From assembly GCA_019671135.1 (NCBI GenBank), contig JAHRHY010000020.1:1-64000 (forward strand): DNA of 64,000 nt, written 5' to 3'. This document shows positions 9,714 to 19,336 of the stretch, one piece after another. The notes under the pieces are model-generated. The model saw only the letters and a list, made by a program, of their open reading frames with translations. It did no database searches and had not been told where the DNA came from. The stretch comes from Linnemannia hyalina (taxonomy: Eukaryota; Mortierellomycota; Mortierellomycetes; Mortierellales; Mortierellaceae). Position numbers and translations under genes: made by a program. Position 1 is the first letter of the stretch; each line of letters begins with the position of its first letter.

Positions 9714-10600
9714 ATGTCTGAAGTCCCTGTTGTTTGTGATATTCTTGAAGGAACAGTTGGTGGTGACATTAATGTCATGTTCAAGTTCTTTACTGTCAAA
9801 ACTAAATGCTTCTGTGGAAAGGACTTCTCCTCAAAACCCCAACTGAAGCGCCATGTTTTCGGCGCCATGGACCGACTCATATCATGCAAAGGCGAGCCGG
9901 CCTTGAGAAGCAGGCTCATGGAAGAGAGGAGTATTAAAGAACCGCTATTCGAAGCATACTTTTTGCCGCCGACAGGGGTACAGTTTAAGAAAAAAAACAT
10001 TTTGATTGGAGCTGATATCATACTTCAGTTAGGTTCAAACTAAACCTCTTGAGATTTTTTTTTCCTGTTTTGTTTATTCACACGCAGCATGAGTTTCAGA
10101 TGCTCAAGGCTCAGGTCCATCGAATGATTGAGTCGCAAGAACAAGCACACAAGTACTTCAAACTTCAAGAATCAAGGAAGGCCATTATGGCGCCAAAGGA
10201 CGATCAAGCGCCTCCATCAGTGCACGCAACCTCCCCTCAACAAGGACAACACCCCTCCTCGCCCCTTCAAGAACACACTCCCCCGACTCAGAAAGAGCCT
10301 ACCCCGTCTACATCCTCATTCCAAGAAACCTCCATCTCCCACCCTTCATCTCAGCACACCTCCCTCCCCACCCACTCAACCGACGTATCGTCTGTCAGTT
10401 CCTCTTCCACTAACTCCCCCTCCCCGTCTAGTGATGGACAAAATTCACAGCACAGTGTGATGAGTTTCTCATATCCTGTCCAAACAAGCACACCAAGAAA
10501 TGGGGAACGAGCTTATTCTTCCACTGCCAGCCCCAGCCCAACTTATGAATATGTTGACTCCACTCCCACTGCCAGCCCCAGCCGATCTTCAGAAACATAA
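9714..10600 (+). CDS. Two-exon gene, unknown protein with Cys/His motif and Ser/Thr/Pro-rich tail
   Basis: Exon 1 starts at ATG 9714 (MSEVPVVCDILEG) and has a short Cys/His segment (CFCGKDFSSKPQLKRH) like a degenerate C2H2 finger. A second frame (HEFQMLKAQVHRMIESQE) begins after CACACGCAG, an acceptor ending at 10087. The only donor I found that keeps the frame open is GTACAG at 9978, giving a 110-bp intron and a product of about 258 aa. The tail is rich in Ser, Thr and Pro and ends TASPSRSSET. I do not recognise the family. The exon structure is inferred. It may be a host gene or part of an unrecognised element, and it is the only apparently intact gene between 6.2 and 19 kb. Confidence 0.5.
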
Positions 10601-12425
10601 CCAACAAGCAACATATAAACTTTAGTAGTAGCAATCGTAGTTCTTATTAAAAACACAATCTTTCAGCACACACGCTATTGTTTGCTTGTTCATTCGTTAA
10701 CTCTCCCTCTGTTCCCCTCAGCCTCGTTCTAGTCATGGCCATGACCTGTCGCAGGAATTCCTGTTTCATCCGTAACCATACAAACAGTGAAAAATAAGGG
10801 AAGGTCTCAGCCGTACAAAAGCCAAACACAGAGCACAACCAGCCAAAAAAAAAATAAGGGGAATGCATGTGCATGTCTTGGACCTACACAACCAAAACAC
10901 ATGGACAACAGGGTAAACAAAACAAAACAACAGAGATCCCAATCTTTATGAGACGCTCGGTCCCAAGCCATATACAATGCAAGAGAGTATTAAGTAAAGA
11001 AGAACAACCATATGCTTTGCAAGTGTGGATCGATGATGTTAGCGGCTCTTGGTTCTCATTCCTTTCTTCTCACCTCCATCTCTTATTTTCTACGCCCAAT
11101 CTGCCGTGTCTTATGTATCTGTGATAACCAACACGTTGGTGTTGCTGTTGGGATGCAAACCTGGGAGAGCATGCGCTCGTAGAGGTTGATTGGGTAAATC
11201 ATCGGGCACGAACCATTTTGCTCAAGAAAATGGAAGAAAGACCATGGAGGAGCAAGGAAGAAAGCAGACATACATCGCCATTAGACTTTCCATCCGCGCT
11301 TTTGCAACAAGTGTTGAAGGACTATCACACCTGCTTTATCTTGTTTAAGCCTTCAGAGGTTGTCATAGACTGTTTATGCACGCTGTCTTCGTGGTGACAT
11401 TGAACTCTTATTATTTTTGGCCTTCTCTTCATCCCTCTCCCTCTCTTCTGTTCTTCTCTCTCCCTTAAGTCTCTTATTTTTATCTTGAGTTGACGATGGA
11501 CCTGGTATTTTCTTGATGTTTCACACTGTTGTTTGTGGTTCAATTGATTTTTGCTTTTTTGCATAATTTCTTGGCTAAGAAAAAGGGTATGCAGATGGTC
11601 GGAATAGCTTGCCTTGTCCGTTTGTACTCTCTGCTTCATTGGAGTGCACATGCGCGAAAGAACGCGTATGGACAGGGTGAGACCTACCGGGGAATAAGAA
11701 AGGAAAGGTGATGAAAGGGAGAAGGGCAAGAGCGCCATTGTCATCAAACATGCGTACACCTCGACCCATTTGCATGGAGCTGTAACCCAAGTCTGACTTT
11801 TTGTTCCTTCCCGTATTTTAAATTGTCATACATCCATCCATCCTCCACTTTGCCTTTTGCTCTTCGAACACTCAACCCTTTTCTTTCTTTTTGCTCCTTC
11901 CTTCCCTTTCACACGCTCTCTCCCTTGTCGCTCTCTCCTTCCTTTCCCTTCACTTTTTTTTTCCTTTTCTATTTGCCTCCCTCCTCGTCAACACTCCACC
12001 ATTTCTCTACTTTTGTTCAGCTTCCCTACACCCTCCTTCCCTGCTACCCCTCCTTCCCTTCCTTCCACTCCTCCTTCCCCCTTTCCCCTCCCACCACTTC
12101 ATTTGTATTATCTCCTACTTTTAGATACACCGCTCCCTCTGGTCACTCCTTCTTTGAGTACAAAATCAGAGAGGTCACATTTTTTTCCGTCAAGGTATGA
12201 GATAGATTGAATGCATATATATAGCCGTGTGTTTAGTTCATAATAAACTGTCTATGTTGCTTATTTTGTTCATCCAGGCATAACACATTTGACAAAGAGA
12301 CAATGGAGCAAATAAGCATTGTGTGGGATCTCGAGCACAATGAAACAGTTGATTTGATTCTTTTCCCTCATCTCTTTCTCTTTTTTCTTTTTTTATTTTC
12401 GTCTTTTTTCTTGGTCTTTTTTCTA

Positions 12426-12525
12426 ATTTCTTATTTCTTATTTCTTATTTCTTATTTCTTATTTCTTATTTCTTATTTCTTATTTCTTATTTCTTATTTC
12501 TTATTTCTTATTTCTTATTTCTTAT
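12426..12525. repeat. (TTATTTC)n heptanucleotide microsatellite
   Basis: About 14 near-perfect copies of a 7-base unit in a pyrimidine-rich stretch. It is not the usual fungal telomere repeat and lies internally. Confidence 0.9.
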
Positions 12526-12703
12526 TTTCTATTTCGTACCGTGAATAAAAAGAAAGAACAAAGAAAGGGACGAGATATGAAAAAAGGCGAACCGAATGGC
12601 AATTCATACACAGTGAAGAGTTGGGAGGTAAGGTTGACTGTGTTTCGACTCGGCCAGATTGAAGTAAGAATGGGTGTAAAAAAGGCTTTTTTTTTTTTGC
12701 AAT

Positions 12704-13185
12704 GTTGCTTACGTTTGACTACAATGCCTACATTGGCTATGTGCAGATGGATGAAAATTATCCTTATAGGAGCTAAAAGGCAAGGTCTATTGGCATCAAA
12801 TTCATGCATGCATGTATGTTTCACATCTGTCTCGTCCAGGGTAAAGTCCATGGCATAGGAACATAACAATAAAATTATGCTAACATCCATGTATTCTTTG
12901 CCTTCATTGCCTTCACTGCCTTTGCATGTGTTGTCTTTTTTTTTTTGGATCCTTTTTTATTTTTTTTTGGCCTACATTGCCTACGTTGGCTATGTACAGA
13001 TGAATGAAAATTATCCTGATGGCAGCTAGAGGGGCAAGACCTGTTGGCATTAAGATTCATGTATGCATGGATGTCTCTCATCTGTCTCATCCAGTGTGAA
13101 GTCCATGGCATGCGAATATAACAATAAAAATACGCCAGCAACCGTGTGTCCTTTGCCTTCATTGCCTTCATTGCCTTTGCATTTG
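12704..13185. repeat. Two-copy imperfect tandem repeat (~250 bp)
   Basis: The segment 12704-12945 (GCCTACATTGGCTATGTGCAG...) recurs diverged at 12965-13185 (GCCTACGTTGGCTATGTACAG...), including the TCATCCAG...AAGTCCATGGCAT and CTTTGCCTTCATTGCCTTC parts. No coding potential is conserved between copies. Confidence 0.7.
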
Positions 13186-13199
13186 TTTGTGTTTTTTTT

Positions 13200-13490
13200 T
13201 TTTTTTAGGAGGGAGAGAAAGATAAAGAGAGAGAGAGAGGGAGGCAAGGAGAAAAGAGAGAAAGACAAAGACAGAGAGAGAGAGAAAGATAGAGAGAGAG
13301 AGAAAGATAAAGAGAGAGAGAGAGAGAGAGGGAGAGAGAGGGAGAGAGAGGGAGAGAGAGGTAGACAAAGAGAGGAAGTTAAAGAAAGATAGAGGGAGTG
13401 TCAAAGAAAGAGAGTAGGAGTGTCAAAGAGAGATGAAGACTAAGAGAGGGAGAGGGAGTCAAAGATAGAGAGAGACAAAGGTGAGAGGAT
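13200..13490. repeat. Polypurine GA tract
   Basis: Almost 290 bp of GAGA/GGGAGA-type purine run on the plus strand with very few pyrimidines. It follows the ~250-bp tandem repeat. It could adopt non-B DNA; no gene. Confidence 0.8.
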
Positions 13491-13796
13491 AAAATGGAAT
13501 GAGGGCTACTTGAACAAAGTCTATAGTGATCATCCTCCAGCGGGGTATCAAGCAAGGCGTGCAAGTAACAAAACCCGCAGACGAGAAAAATGGTGGAGTG
13601 TGTGTGTATGGACATTTTTTAGTGTTATTTGGGGTGCCTGAAATGGTCAAGAGGGATCACTGAACAGCCGATGGTGTCTGAATTTGACTCTTTGACGAGA
13701 ATCTCGATGCACGGCGAGGAAAGGAGAAGTCCATTGAGAACGACGGGTAGCACTGGTCAAATGATCTTTTTGCCAGCAGCGCGGCAAAAAGAAAGT

Positions 13797-13965
13797 GCAA
13801 AAAGCATTTCTATTCTGACAGGGTATTTTGATTTCCATCCATGCTCCAGTTCAAACAGGCCCCTGTTAGAATTGAAAAAAGACCAAAAACATATGGCAGA
13901 ATTTTTTTGGAAAAACCCCTGTCAGACACCCCCTGTTAATTTTGCGCTGACAGGGGGTGTTAGAA
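13797..13965 (-). repeat. Terminal region of a Tc1-like/MITE family (copy 2)
   Basis: On the minus strand it starts ACACCCCCTGTCAGCGC after TA. An 11-bp perfect inverted repeat (ACACCCCCTGT / ACAGGGGGTGT) and an overlapping 10-bp one (CCCCTGTCAG / CTGACAGGGG) allow alternative hairpins. It lies about 11 bp beyond the point where gene A1 breaks off, so it is linked to that truncation. Confidence 0.55.
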
Positions 13966-13976
13966 TAACCGAGTCG

Positions 13977-15355
13977 CTATCATGGACTTGTATAAAATTC
14001 TCACCATTCATGTTTTCTAGATGAATATCAACAATTGGTGGTGCACCTTTGCGGATTCTTCTCTCAGGCCATTGGATCTTTACATTATCCACCTCCACTA
14101 TACCCATATCCTCGAATTGTAAAACGTCATCATCGTAAATGTATGGGTACATGCCTTTATGTGCTCCTGCAACAAGTGTTATTGCTGTACATTCGTCAGG
14201 CCGTTTGTACTTGGTAACTGTAATATCCTTGATGCTATTCTCATCCATCTCAACCTCCAAAAAGTATATTGGTCTATCGTTGAAGCTATAGTTGGCTAAC
14301 AACGTCATTGCTTCCTCTTTCTCGACATTGTTACGATATGAACCATACTTCTTACCTGTAACAGAGTTCCACCAATGGCAATATGCGAATGCCGATTTTT
14401 CACCCATTGTTACATGAATACCTACCATGGATGATATATTACCAACTATATACTTCCAATATGCCTTGTGTTTTACGCAGAAGGTGGGACATTCTTGGAT
14501 CTCTTCCTTTATGGCATCCAAGACTCCTTTATAATAGGAGAATGTATATATCTCCTGTCCATAAAAGGTAAGTTCAAGTCTTGTTAGACCTGTTTTCTTC
14601 GCCTTTCGAAGTCTCTTATGTAGGTCCTTATCCACATCCATAACAAAATTTTCCATTCTTGAACCCAACGACATTTTTACTTCAGCACTCTCCAACATCT
14701 GTACAAGTTTGTTATAGACCTTACAACGGACCTTTTGGTCTTTTTCGGTGACTCCAAACCAAGAGAGACAGTGGTTACCAACCTTATGGAGATCGTTGGC
14801 AATATCTAAATTTTCTCCAAATCTCTCTTGAAGGTACTGTTGAAGAATTGGACGGCTTGTGACATATCTACAATCCGTAGCAATATCTATATCATGAAGG
14901 ATAACGTAGTCAACCTCCAGTTCATCAAGTATTGGTATTATCTCGGATATTAGAGATATGGCCTCTAGTTCATGGAGCGTTACCTTAATGCTAAAGTAAC
15001 CTGCATAGTATAAGGCCGAACTTCTAAACTTTTTTCTATGTTTTTCTAGTAGTTTAGAGCTAAAAAAACTATTGTCTTTGATATAACCCTCGTTAACAAC
15101 TTTAACCATGGAGTGGCTAACATCGAGGTCTTTAAAAGCTTCGCGAATATTGGAAGTGGTGTTTTTGCGCTGCTCGTCAACAAGTGCAGCCCGGTTGTGC
15201 AATCCCCAGAGTATTAAACTATCGCAGAATATCTCTGAGTACTTTTTCCAGCCAGTCTTCGGTTTGCCAGGCAATGCAATCTCTTTGCCCACATCAGAGA
15301 TAAGATGGGCATATGAGTTCAGCGCCTTGTTAATGGATTTAGGTATAGCGGACAT
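13977..15355 (-). pseudogene. Gene A copy 1, replication-initiator-like protein, 3'-truncated
   Basis: The frame matches gene A2 from the ATG at 15355 (MSAIPKSINKALN) to FIQVHD at the C-terminal side, then runs into unrelated sequence and the Tc1-like end; the last ~90 residues are lost. An in-frame ATG at 15490 overlaps the upstream small ORF and is unlikely to be the start. The motif series is ILHDIDIATDC (near residue 154), VRCKVYNK (near 213) and GLTRLELTFYG (near 258). It resembles the RiDxxxD, YxK and RxE pattern of Rep_trans/phage-type rolling-circle initiators. That likeness is by eye and the canonical HUH pair is not obvious. It lies 3' of the small ORF and the iteron array, as a replication or transposition gene would. 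Alternative: a wholly new transposon protein. Confidence 0.6.
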
Positions 15356-15395
15356 GTTGAAAAGCTTACTGTTTGCAGAGATATGTACTACAAAC

Positions 15396-15405
15396 TTTTT
15401 AAAAA
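15396..15405. promoter_or_regulatory. TTTTTAAAAA boundary motif between small ORF and A1
   Basis: Lies in the short gap between the stop of the small ORF (15411) and the ATG of A1 (15355). It is one of a set of similar motifs at gene borders in this element group. Confidence 0.35.
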
Positions 15406-15410
15406 CCACT

Positions 15411-15656
15411 TTACTCTGAAGCAAATTTTTGGTATGCTGACCATGATAATGCACCAATTGTATGCATATGTTTTTGTAAATCTGGTGCAAAAAAGTCTAC
15501 TAATCCCCACAGTTCTTCCTTTGACATACCATTAAGTTCTTGCAGAGACTTACCACGTAACAAAACAGCTCTCAAGTACATTGCCATTGTAGGATGCATA
15601 TGATGCTCATGTATATAAATGGCTATTATTTGCTTAATTTCTTTAAGTGTTGGCAT
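15411..15656 (-). CDS. Small helical protein upstream of gene A (81 aa)
   Basis: An 81-codon frame, ATG at 15656, in the same orientation as A1 and ending 55 bp before its ATG. The sequence (MPTLKEIKQIIAIYIHEHHM, later LQELNGMSKEELWGLVDFF) is predicted by eye to be mostly helical, with no Cys and no membrane segment. It lies between the inward TATA of the iteron terminal repeat and gene A, as the first gene of a two-gene unit would. No family recognised. The second A copy has lost this region to palindrome P1, so conservation cannot be tested here. Confidence 0.5.
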   Translation of the reverse strand: MPTLKEIKQIIAIYIHEHHMHPTMAMYLRAVLLRGKSLQELNGMSKEELWGLVDFFAPDLQKHMHTIGALSWSAYQKFASE

Positions 15657-15804
15657 TGCATAACTAGTAAACCATTAGGAAGAATGCCTATACTACAATA
15701 CACTTTTAGATTTGTTGCACTATAAAAGAAGTTATCTCATATTCCATGATAGATTGGATAGAAATATAATGCATATACCATCTATTTCAAGAGAATTTAA
15801 ACGT

Positions 15805-16620
15805 AAACTATTAGCAAAAATTCCTTTATATAACACACTTTTGGATTTTTTAAAACTATTAACGATAAACACGATAGGGGAACAAGCCCCTCAACCAGAT
15901 GTTAAAGTACTTCATCATGGCGGTTTTGCGACCACTTTTTTGTAACCACCAATTTTCTCCCACCCACCAAAGTATACAAACGATATTTTATAGACATTTC
16001 CTAAGTCTACATAACTTTTATTTAAACAACACATTTTCTCTACCTTATTATCATACAAAATGCGATAGAAATGTTACAATGTTCATACCCATTTGCATCA
16101 CGAAATATGTGATACGTTTTAAGAAACGTCTATTTTAAACGACATAATTATTCTGTTAACAACTTCTTTTTTCTGTCTTCTTATCACACAAAATGCGATA
16201 GAAATGTTACAATGTTCATACCCATTTGCATCACGAAATATGTGATGTGTTTTAAGAAACGTCTATTTTTAACGACATAATTACTCTGTTAACAACACAT
16301 TTTCTCTACCTTATTATCACACAAAATGCGATAGAAACGCCACGATGTTCATACCCATTTGCATCACGAAATATGTGATACGTTTTAAGAAACGTCTATT
16401 TTAAACGACATAATTATTCTGTTAACAACTTCTTTTTTCTGTCTTCTTATCACACAAAATGCGATAGAAATGTTACAATGTTCATACCCATTTGCATCAC
16501 GAAATATGTGATGTGTTTTAAGAAACGTCTATTTTTAACGACATAATTGCTCTTTAAACAACACATTTCCTCTACCTTATTATCATACAAAATGCGATAG
16601 AAATGTTACTAATACAAAGC
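15805..16620. repeat. Iteron-bearing terminal repeat, copy 1
   Basis: Begins GTAAACTATTAGCAAAAATT and is shared with 22305-23450. A TATATAAAGG box (minus strand, 15825-15834) points toward the small ORF and A1. From about 15990 there are five units with a ~133-bp period, each with AAAATGCGATAGAAA, an inverted repeat ATCACGAAATATGTGAT, and ACGTTTTAAGAAACGT with perfect ACGTTT/AAACGT arms. Such ordered small palindromes suit binding sites for a replication or transposition protein, by inference. It ends near 16615 against unrelated DNA. Confidence 0.8.
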
Positions 16621-17740
16621 GACTGCACCGATCACCTGATATACGTAAATCATGTGATGATCTTTCTTTCTCTTTTTCAATGTGTGTGTGTGGTGTGTGT
16701 TTGGTGTATGTGTGCAAGTGTGCGTTTTTTTAGTTTAAAGTTAATTAAATTAAAAATGAGAGATGGATGAGGGTTGCAATCAGAGCCATACCGGTAAGCA
16801 GATCTGCCGGTAAGCATGTTAAAATGCGACTGCGGAATGAGAGCCATGCCGGTAAGAAGATTTGCCGGTAAGCAGTAAGCATGTTAAAATACGAAAATGG
16901 ATAATGGAGAGAGTAGAGCCGATGGCTTTTCTTTCTCTTTCACGGGCAAGCATATTTTCTTTCCTTTCCTTTCCTTTCCTTTCCTTTCCTTTCCTTTCCT
17001 TTCCTTTCCTTTCCTTTCCTTTCCTTTCCTTTCCTTTTCTTCCTCTTTTTTTTTTTTTTTTTTTTTTTATCTGTCAGTAGCCAGTATGACTTCCACTCGC
17101 TCTCACCGTGTCACTCTTACCACCACTTCCGCGCCCGATGTCGTTCCTTCTACGACCTTTACAGGATACAGACGTACCAAGGCGACCAACTCAACAAGGT
17201 CGATCTACTGCTACCGCGCCCTCTACTTCCTCCACTCTGCACTCCCTTTCCACCAAATGTACCACCACTATCACCACCAAACTCAATGCCATCACCCCTT
17301 ACTCTTCCTCCTCATTTCTCCTCTTCTTCTTCCTCCTCTTCTTTATTTCCCGCTTTTTTCTCTTTTCCCTCCTCTTTCTCCTCCATCGGTAGGTGTGCCA
17401 AGTATCGTGGACGTGGAAACGGCCACCAAAGGTTGACAAGTTGTTACTGTCCCTACTATAAATGAAAACAATCGGTAATTTTAGGGCAAACAGACCACAA
17501 TTGCTCGGATTGCCGCCTCTTTGCAGCACAACTCCTAATTTATAATGGCGACAACTGCGAAACAAGCTTTGATACTATTTCAGACGAGGATGCTTACGCC
17601 GCAATTGCTGACGTGGTTCAATAGTTTGAGACTACAAGTTAGACAACAGTTCAGTGGGAGGGTGAAGGGGGTGAAGATGGGCCATCGATCAGGCGGCGGA
17701 GGCATTGGTACCGGGAGAATGCTTCCAGCCTAAGGCCTAC
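16621..17740. other. Stretch without a recognised gene
   Basis: Holds the pentamer array and a Ser/Thr-rich open frame (from MTSTRSHRVTLTTTSAP near 17085) that runs into low complexity. It may be a retrotransposon or SINE remnant. CCGGTAAGCA-type short repeats occur at 16790-16870. Nothing more can be supported. Confidence 0.4.
16961..17037. repeat. (TTTCC)n pentanucleotide microsatellite
   Basis: About 15 perfect pentamers followed by a T run at 17047-17069. Open frames through it (FLSFPFLSFPF) are artefacts. Confidence 0.9.
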
Positions 17741-18224
17741 CATTCCGGCCCATTTAGGTAACATAAGCGACAACGACGACCTGCTGATGGATTTTTTTGT
17801 TTAAATTGAACCTTCCCATAGGAAGGCTCAGTAAGGAGAGAACAGCCCCAGTGGTGCAACAAGCCACCAGGGTTTTTTTATTTCTAAAGACGGTACTTGA
17901 GAAAGAAATGTGTAGGGGGCAGCGGCAAGACTCTGAATTTGAGGGAAGACTTTGTGCTGTAGAAGAGGGGGGAGCCCTCAACTCTTTGAGTGTAAGATGA
18001 GGAGATCATGCGCCAAGCCAAACGCTCTCCTAGGACTCGAACCCAGGACCTCAAAATTGCGTGGAGGACGCTTTACTACTACGCCAAACGGGATCCCAAG
18101 CCCTCGCCTGCTGAAGGAGAACAGCCGGCTGACACAGGTTGTCCCAGTCACGCATGATTGTAGCAGCCACGCATGGTTCCAGCCCGGCGCCAACCATTCC
18201 GACCCATTTAGGTAACATGAGCGA
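17724..18224. repeat. Direct-repeat-flanked retroposon-like segment
   Basis: ACCATTCCGRCCCATTTAGG with further shared bases on each side occurs at 17724-17770 and again at 18177-18224, flanking ~400 bp that include a tRNA-like head. The arrangement suggests an inserted short retroelement or a recombined repeat. The flanking copies are diverged, so it is not a recent event. Confidence 0.45.
17990..18100 (-). repeat. tRNA-derived sequence (SINE-head-like)
   Basis: The minus strand has TGGCGTAGTAGTAAAGCG resembling a polymerase III A box and GGTTCGAGTCC matching the B box consensus, with a 5-bp T-stem around it (CTGGG/CCTAG). The acceptor stem does not pair and the anticodon arm is abnormal. 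I read it as a decayed tRNA or SINE head, not a functional tRNA. Confidence 0.45.
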
Positions 18225-18866
18225 GCTATTGCCATCGCATTGCATGGTGCTCCTCAGTCCTCTGCTATGATATGTAATGCTTGCAGAGAACTCCGTCACC
18301 ATTGTTTACAACTCATCCGGATTGCCTTATGAGCAGACAGCGCATGATCGTTGCAGAATCTCTTGCTCCTACTCCTTCCACGATCCTTGCTGCTTCCGTT
18401 GCTCCTGTTGCTCCTGCTGATCTAAGTGTTTTTGGAAATAGAATAGCTGTTAAGAATCAGGACAACACAGTGTACATGATCATGGGATCGATGAGCGTGG
18501 TATGCTCTAATTGTGTGCTTTACATTGGATAGAGGTAACCGTCTACGATATTACCTACAACTATTCTACATCCTCCTTTATTTTTATTGATACCCGATTT
18601 AATCACTTCTTTTGAAAACGCAGGAGTGTGTTGGACGTACAATCGCCAATCTACGCTTCTCTGCTGTCTAAGAGTCAAAACGCCGGTCATTAAGCTTCCC
18701 TTGATGAATTACAAAGCCTTTCAGAGGTGGTACCTTTTTCTCCGGGCTATTTCTTGCAACCATCCGGACCTTCAACAATGCCATTGCCTTTACGTCCTTT
18801 GGTACCAGCTCAAAGAACCGTGAAATGCATTGACAGAGGGAAGCAAAAAGAAAAAAGGTATTGCAA
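18225..18866. other. Stretch without a recognised gene
   Basis: Two modest open frames occur (18281-18532 with SVAPVAPADLSVFGNRIAV; 18587-18823), but I recognise neither and see no conserved motif. They may be exons of a diverged gene interrupted at 18867 by the palindrome. No call made. Confidence 0.3.
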
Positions 18867-19317
18867 GGAGGCCATCCATGTTCGGCTCCACCAACCATAG
18901 ACTACAGTATAAAAATATCTGTCAACACCTATTAAAACAGTGTGTTCCTTGAGAGTACAACAAATCTCATCAGCTTTTTCCTTCCACCAGTCTCCATTTT
19001 CTACATTCACCACCACTACTTTGTAACATCATCTACTTTAGCTGAGAAAGCCTTGGACATGATCATCTCATATTGGAAAGGAAATTACTATCTGTAATAT
19101 CCAGGATCCAATATGAGATGATCATGTCCAAGGCTTTCTCAGCTAAAGTAGATGATGTTACAAAGTAGTGGTGGTGAATGTAGAAAATGGAGACTGGTGG
19201 AAGGAAAAAGCTGATGAGATTTGTTGTACTCTCAAGGAACACACTGTTTTAATAGGTGTTGACAGATATTTTTATACTGTAGTCTATGGTTGGTGGAGCC
19301 GAACATGGATGGCCTCC
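18867..19317. repeat. Perfect 451-bp palindrome P1 (211-bp arms)
   Basis: Arms 18867-19077 and 19107-19317 are exact inverted complements around a 29-bp spacer. Ends are GGAGGCCATCCATG and its complement, sharing GGAGGCC with R. An identical palindrome with the spacer in the opposite orientation lies at 24055-24505. On its right it abuts gene A2 shortly before the ATG; on its left is unrelated DNA. The TTTTTATACTG stretch in the right arm could act as a TATA element. It is either a foldback-type transposon or a palindromic end formed during replication or repair. Confidence 0.9.
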
Positions 19318-19336
19318 AAACAGTAAGCTATTCAAC

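Larger units (their letters stand above)
10601..13976. repeat. Gene-free stretch, mostly low complexity
   Basis: I see no supportable gene. It contains pyrimidine-rich DNA (11820-12120), a heptamer array, a two-copy ~250-bp tandem repeat, a long GA tract (13200-13490) and the second copy of the Tc1-like terminal region. Several open frames here are by-products of simple sequence. Confidence 0.6.

Noticed and set aside
11823..12210. Leu/Ser/Pro-rich open frames near 12 kb
   Set aside because: They derive from a pyrimidine-rich tract open in all three frames.
12426..12525. Heptamer array as a telomere-like repeat
   Set aside because: The unit TTATTTC is not G-rich, and the array is internal and flanked by ordinary low-complexity DNA.
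13922..15490. The long 522-codon reading of A1 as the real protein
   Set aside because: Its first 45 codons overlap the small ORF and are absent from A2, and its last ~17 codons are read from the Tc1-like end.
15712..15945. 77-codon plus-strand frame in the iteron repeat leader
   Set aside because: It runs through the promoter region and is not kept in the second copy of the repeat.
15990..16620. CRISPR array
   Set aside because: The units are near-identical over their whole ~133-bp length, with no unique spacers, and the genome looks eukaryotic.
17985..18100. Functional tRNA gene
   Set aside because: A and B boxes are present, but the acceptor stem does not pair and the anticodon loop is too long.
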